Below, one piece after another: positions 4,700-8,216 of a DNA stretch of 8,216 nucleotides. A program made the translations under genes and the position numbers. The notes beneath the pieces are model-generated. The model had not been told where the DNA came from. It made no database searches and was given only the letters and a program-made list of their open reading frames with translations. Positions within the stretch are counted from its first letter, which is position 1. Each line of letters opens with the position of its first letter. The DNA is taken from the NCBI GenBank assembly GCA_035547775.1, contig DASZUC010000007.1, positions 1-8,216 on the forward strand, in the 5' to 3' direction. Origin of the DNA: DASZUC01 sp035547775 (GTDB lineage: Bacteria > Patescibacteriota > Saccharimonadia > Saccharimonadales > UBA4665).

Positions 4700-7498
4700 A
4701 TGTCTACATTTCTGGTGGTCATAATAATCATTTTAGCGATCGTAATTGTGATTGGCTCTGTCGTTTTTTTGCAAATGCGTCGCATATTTCGTGAGCAAAA
4801 AAATTATGAACGAGGCCTCAAATTTATACCGCTTTTGATTCATTTGCCACCACCCAGTGACGACACGGAAGTAGGTGGTCGGGACGTGCGTGACGTCACG
4901 GAGGAGACCGTTAGTCGGGCTCAAATTATCTACAATATTATCGACAGCACCTTCCAAAAAGGCTTTAAGCAGAACTTTCTATATGGCCAGCGCCATGTGG
5001 CTTTTGAAATTGTGGCTAGCCAAGGTTTTGTGTATTTCTATACGGCAGTACCGATTTCTTTAATTGACGTGGTGCAGCAGGCGATTATCAGCGCCTACCC
5101 GACTGCGCGATTACAAGAAGTCAGCGAACACAATATTTTCAACCCAGTAGGTAAGATTGGCGGCACGCTCGGTGGTGAGTTCAGCCTGAAGGAATCGTAT
5201 GCTTACCCAATTGCGACCTATCAAGATTTGAAGCGCGATGCCATGCAATCACTGCTTAACTCTCTGTCTGGCTTGGGCAAAGAGGACGGGGCGGCGATTC
5301 AGATCTTACTGCGCCCAGCGCATCCTAGCTGGCGCAAGGTCGCTTCTAGCTTGGCGAGCAATAAGCGTAAGGGTGATAAGAAGTTAGATGCCGGTAGTTT
5401 AATGAAGAGTCTGGCGACGGCGGCCATCAAAGCTCCAGAGGGTGGCGACAGTAACAGTGGCAATAAGAAAGAGCTGTCGAATCTAGAACAGGCGACGCTG
5501 GATGCTATTGACGATAAAACTCGTTACGCGGGTTATGAAGTGGCTATTCGCGTGCTGGTGTCGTCGAACCTGCAGCAGCGTTCCCAGGCCATTCTTAGTA
5601 ATATTATTGCCAGCTTCTCGTTATACGATGCGCCTGGCAAAAACGGCTTTAAATACACGCCAGCCAAGAATGTTGAAAGTCTGGTAACAGCTTACTTGAT
5701 GCGCTTTTTCCCGGTCGATCACAAGAAAAATATCTTGAACGCGGTGGAGTTGGCGACGCTGTTTCACTTTCCGGATCAGCACAGTATTCCAACTTCGCAA
5801 GTGGTGCGGCAGGAGTCGAAGCAGGTGGATGGGCCACGCAATATACCTGAAGAAGGCTTGTTGCTGGGCTATAACGTCTTTCGTGGGGCGAAGAAGCCGA
5901 TTCGCTTGAGTTTGGCTGATCGTCAACGTCATATGTATGTGGTGGGGCAAACTGGTACGGGTAAATCAACCTACCTAGAAAACCTGGCACTGCAGGACAT
6001 GCTGAACGGCAATGGCTTTGCCTTTGTGGATCCACACGGTGATGTAGCCGAACGCTTACTGGCCATGGTGCCCAAAGAGCGCACCGAAGACCTGATTTAC
6101 TTCTCACCAGCCGATACTGACTTCCCGATGGGGCTGAATCTGTTTGAACATCATAACGATGACCAGAAAGACTTCATTATTCAGGAAGTGCTCAACATGC
6201 TCCAGAAGCTGTATGACCCTCAGCAGAGCGGTATTATGGGGCCGCGCTACGAAGATATGTTCCGCAACGCGGCGTTGGTGGTGATGGCTGATCCCAGTGG
6301 GGGCACACTGATCGATATTCCGCAGTTATTCCGTGACCCGGCCTACTTGCGCCAGAAGTTGCAATACGTCACCGACCAGCCGGTGCTGGACTTCTGGCAG
6401 AAGCAATTTCCGGCTATGCAGCGTTCCAATGAGGCTGGTGAAGTGACGGCCTGGTTCCTGAGTAAGTTTGGTGCCTTTTTGAGCAACCAGATGATGCGCA
6501 ATATCATTGGCCAGACTAAGTCTGCTTTTGACCTGCGTGACATTATGGATAATAAGAAAATCCTGCTAGTTAATCTGAGTAAAGGGCGCACAGGTGATTT
6601 GAACAGCAAACTCCTGGGTATGATTTTTGTGATGAAGTTCCAGGCAGCGGCCATGAGTCGAGCTGACATTCTTGAAGACGATCGCGTGGACTTTACGCTG
6701 TACGTCGACGAGTTTCAAAACTTCTCAACAGAAAGTTTCGCCACCATTATGTCTGAGGCTCGTAAATATCACTTGAACTTGACGGTGGCCAACCAGTTTA
6801 CTACTCAGCTAACACCGGAAATTCGTGATGCGGTCTTCGGTAATATGGGTACGATTGTGTCCTTCCGCATCGGTCAGAATGACCTGGAGAGCTTAAGTAA
6901 GTACTTCCAGCCAGCCTTTGATGGTGACGATTTACTGCGTGTGCCGAACTTTAACACTATTGTCCGTACACTGATTGGTGGTGTGCCTACCCAGCCATTT
7001 AGTATGGCCACTTTGCCATCCCTGGGAACGCCTAATCCGAAACTGGGAACGGCATTGAAACAACTTTCGGCTGCCAAGTATGGTCGGGCCCGCGACGCTG
7101 TTGGCCAGGAGATTACCGCTCGCCTGAAAACGATTGAACCAGCACGTTCCGGCAGCTTGGCTGCGGCGTCACCTTTTGCTCCCCCGAGTCCGACCAATAG
7201 TCCTGGGCCAAGCGCAGCTAACTCAGTGGCTCGTCCTAGTGGGCCACCACCTCCCGGCACGGGTTCTTTCCTTGACGAATGGTTGAGCAAACGCCCAAGT
7301 ACGCCAGCTGGACCAGCGCCGCTGGCGGCAGCCGCGCCAAATGCTGCTCTTGCTTCAAGTGAAACGCTCCAGCAAGAAACCCAAGAAGTAGACGAGCAAA
7401 TTAAGCAGCAGCTCGAGGCACCCACGTCTCCACCAGCTGAAACGGCCGATCCAGCCACGCTCTATATTGATCGTGACCCAAAACCATCGAGTAGCTAG
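4700..7498 (+). CDS. Membrane-anchored HerA/FtsK-superfamily ATPase, type IV secretion-like, 932 aa
   Basis: One N-terminal membrane helix (residues 4-25) is followed by a long alpha/beta region (about 70-370) with FEIVASQGFVYFYTAVP, seen in CPR proteins of this type. The ATPase core follows: Walker A GQTGTGKST at 416-424, FVDPHGD at 442-448, Walker B TLYVDEFQNF at 666-675 (D670, E671), SEARKYHLN at 685-693 and ANQF with Q699. This arrangement is typical of DUF87/TraD/VirB4-like motors that pump DNA or protein across membranes. Residues 815-932 form a Pro/Ala/Ser-rich tail with a short charged helix near 888-905. The ATG stands 5 nt behind the upstream stop without a good Shine-Dalgarno, so translation is probably coupled. 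No other secretion genes are in the window, so the substrate is unknown. It could serve conjugation-like transfer, DNA uptake, pilus function or chromosome handling. Confidence 0.88.
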   Translation: MSTFLVVIIIILAIVIVIGSVVFLQMRRIFREQKNYERGLKFIPLLIHLPPPSDDTEVGGRDVRDVTEETVSRAQIIYNIIDSTFQKGFKQNFLYGQRHVAFEIVASQGFVYFYTAVPISLIDVVQQAIISAYPTARLQEVSEHNIFNPVGKIGGTLGGEFSLKESYAYPIATYQDLKRDAMQSLLNSLSGLGKEDGAAIQILLRPAHPSWRKVASSLASNKRKGDKKLDAGSLMKSLATAAIKAPEGGDSNSGNKKELSNLEQATLDAIDDKTRYAGYEVAIRVLVSSNLQQRSQAILSNIIASFSLYDAPGKNGFKYTPAKNVESLVTAYLMRFFPVDHKKNILNAVELATLFHFPDQHSIPTSQVVRQESKQVDGPRNIPEEGLLLGYNVFRGAKKPIRLSLADRQRHMYVVGQTGTGKSTYLENLALQDMLNGNGFAFVDPHGDVAERLLAMVPKERTEDLIYFSPADTDFPMGLNLFEHHNDDQKDFIIQEVLNMLQKLYDPQQSGIMGPRYEDMFRNAALVVMADPSGGTLIDIPQLFRDPAYLRQKLQYVTDQPVLDFWQKQFPAMQRSNEAGEVTAWFLSKFGAFLSNQMMRNIIGQTKSAFDLRDIMDNKKILLVNLSKGRTGDLNSKLLGMIFVMKFQAAAMSRADILEDDRVDFTLYVDEFQNFSTESFATIMSEARKYHLNLTVANQFTTQLTPEIRDAVFGNMGTIVSFRIGQNDLESLSKYFQPAFDGDDLLRVPNFNTIVRTLIGGVPTQPFSMATLPSLGTPNPKLGTALKQLSAAKYGRARDAVGQEITARLKTIEPARSGSLAAASPFAPPSPTNSPGPSAANSVARPSGPPPPGTGSFLDEWLSKRPSTPAGPAPLAAAAPNAALASSETLQQETQEVDEQIKQQLEAPTSPPAETADPATLYIDRDPKPSSS

Positions 7499-7553
7499 TT
7501 GTTAGTTATGGGTAACCATCTAAAGTCGGCCCCACAACTTCATCACTAAACTC

Positions 7554-7559
7554 TATAAT
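7554..7559 (+). promoter_or_regulatory. Possible upstream -10 box before gyrB
   Basis: A perfect TATAAT lies 95 nt before the gyrB start, but I see no acceptable -35 at the right distance. It could be a second, weaker gyrB promoter. No Rho-independent terminator is visible between the ATPase stop (7498) and here. Confidence 0.25.
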
Positions 7560-7575
7560 CTTCCCGTATGCTGGC

Positions 7576-7604
7576 TTGTGACTAGCCACAAAATCATTTA
7601 TACT
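7576..7604 (+). promoter_or_regulatory. Promoter of gyrB
   Basis: TTGTGA (7576-7581, 4 of 6 matches) and TATACT (7599-7604, 5 of 6) are spaced by 17 nt, with a start expected near 7611 and a leader of about 43 nt. A small inverted repeat TGGCT/AGCCA (7572-7576 and 7584-7588) overlaps the -35 box and might be an operator. Confidence 0.65.
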
Positions 7605-7638
7605 AGTCGTCAGTGGGACCAAACGAAAAGTAGTAATT

Positions 7639-7645
7639 GAGGGTG
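7639..7645 (+). promoter_or_regulatory. Shine-Dalgarno sequence of gyrB
   Basis: GAGGGTG lies 8 nt before GTG 7654-7656. It supports the GTG start, since no ATG lies in frame between the promoter and the conserved N-terminus. Confidence 0.65.
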
Positions 7646-7653
7646 TATTAATA

Positions 7654-8216
7654 GTGGCGAACAAGGCAAAGGATAGCTATTCAGCTGATCAGATTACTGT
7701 GCTGGAGGGCTTGGAGCCGGTCCGTAAGCGACCCGGCATGTACATCGGTAGCACAGGCGCTGAAGGCCTCCATCACCTTATTTGGGAGTTGGTCGACAAC
7801 AGTATCGACGAAGCGCTGGCTGGTCATGCCACCACCGTATCGGTAATTCGCCTAGCTGATGGCGGCGTCACCGTTATTGATGATGGCCGTGGCATCCCTA
7901 CTGATATTCACCCGAAAACTGGTAAGAGTACCGTTGAGACGGTACTAACCGTGCTGCACGCTGGTGGTAAGTTCGGTGACGGTGGTTATAAAGTTTCTGG
8001 TGGTCTGCACGGTGTGGGCTCGAGCGTAGTTAATGCCCTAAGTAATCGCTTGATTGTTGATGTGCATCGTGATGGCCAAATTTTTCATCAAGAGTACGAG
8101 CGAGGTGTGCCAACTGGTCAACTGAAGCCGGTTGGTAAAACTGATCACACGGGTACCGAAATTACCTTCTACCCGGATGATAGTATTTTTCAAACCATTG
8201 AATTTAGTAACGATAT
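7654..8216 (+). CDS. gyrB: DNA gyrase subunit B, N-terminal part (cut by right window edge)
   Basis: GyrB is the ATP-hydrolysing subunit of DNA gyrase, which with GyrA introduces negative supercoils. The 187 visible codons cover most of the GHKL ATPase domain: VLEGLEPVRKRPGMYIGS (16-33), ELVDNSIDEALAGH (45-58) with catalytic E45 and Mg-binding N49, DDGRGIP (76-82) with adenine-binding D76, LHAGGKF with K106, and the ATP-lid motif GGLHGVGSSVVNALS (116-130). All match E. coli GyrB with a shift of three residues. The transducer, TOPRIM and C-terminal regions lie beyond the edge. The HAGGKF and GLHGVGSSVV forms fit GyrB as well as ParE of some lineages, but GyrB is more likely. The start is GTG with a GAGGGTG ribosome binding site, behind its own promoter. 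Expression may respond to supercoiling, as in other bacteria. Confidence 0.95.
   Translation, partial: MANKAKDSYSADQITVLEGLEPVRKRPGMYIGSTGAEGLHHLIWELVDNSIDEALAGHATTVSVIRLADGGVTVIDDGRGIPTDIHPKTGKSTVETVLTVLHAGGKFGDGGYKVSGGLHGVGSSVVNALSNRLIVDVHRDGQIFHQEYERGVPTGQLKPVGKTDHTGTEITFYPDDSIFQTIEFSND

Noticed and set aside
5621..6107. Minus-strand open frames opposite the Walker A region
   Set aside because: Shadows of the ATPase gene, with no ribosome binding sites and no sensible protein composition.
6874..7458. Long minus-strand open frame of 194 codons
   Set aside because: Antisense shadow of the Pro/Ala-rich tail of the ATPase; GC-rich codons make long open reverse frames.
1..8216. CRISPR array, insertion sequence, tRNA or rRNA gene
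   Set aside because: No regularly spaced repeats, no transposase motif, no terminal repeats and no tRNA or rRNA signature seen on reading both strands.

Overview
The window most likely comes from a member of the Candidate Phyla Radiation (Patescibacteria), probably a Candidatus Saccharibacteria (TM7) genome. This rests on two genes I recognise only from memory. One is a short protein with a Pro/Ala-rich front and a VNEKIWVAKAKEIVERT-type tail. It lies directly before a membrane-anchored HerA/FtsK-like ATPase that is typical of these small genomes. The housekeeping genes (infC, comM/yifB, gyrB) are chromosomal. I see no insertion sequence, CRISPR array, tRNA or rRNA.

Left part (1-2855), all on the minus strand, read right to left: comM/yifB, then two small genes of unknown function (152 and 184 aa), then the start of infC, which runs off the left edge. 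The first three have good Shine-Dalgarno sequences. infC has its own promoter just after the 184-aa gene. It appears to start with the rare codon ATC, the kind of start used for IF-3 autoregulation in other bacteria.

Middle part (2856-3815): about 960 bp without a convincing protein gene, but full of structure. Two divergent promoter-like sequences lie back to back. The minus-strand one leads into three hairpins, the last of them terminator-like. The plus-strand one (TTGACA, 17 bp, extended -10) leads into about 240 nt that can fold into a closed multi-helix domain followed by three hairpins. The first base-paired nucleotide falls at the expected transcription start. I do not recognise either as a known RNA family, and they are the most interesting part of the window.

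Right part (3816-8216), all on the plus strand: a small four-helix membrane protein; a 144-aa Pro/Ala-rich protein that seems to be expressed from a leaderless promoter; the 932-aa ATPase 5 nt behind it; then gyrB, starting at GTG behind its own promoter and cut by the right edge. The 144-aa protein and the ATPase form one operon, perhaps a membrane-located DNA or protein translocation unit. ComM on the other side acts in processing DNA taken up by transformation, so a link to DNA uptake is possible but is only inference.
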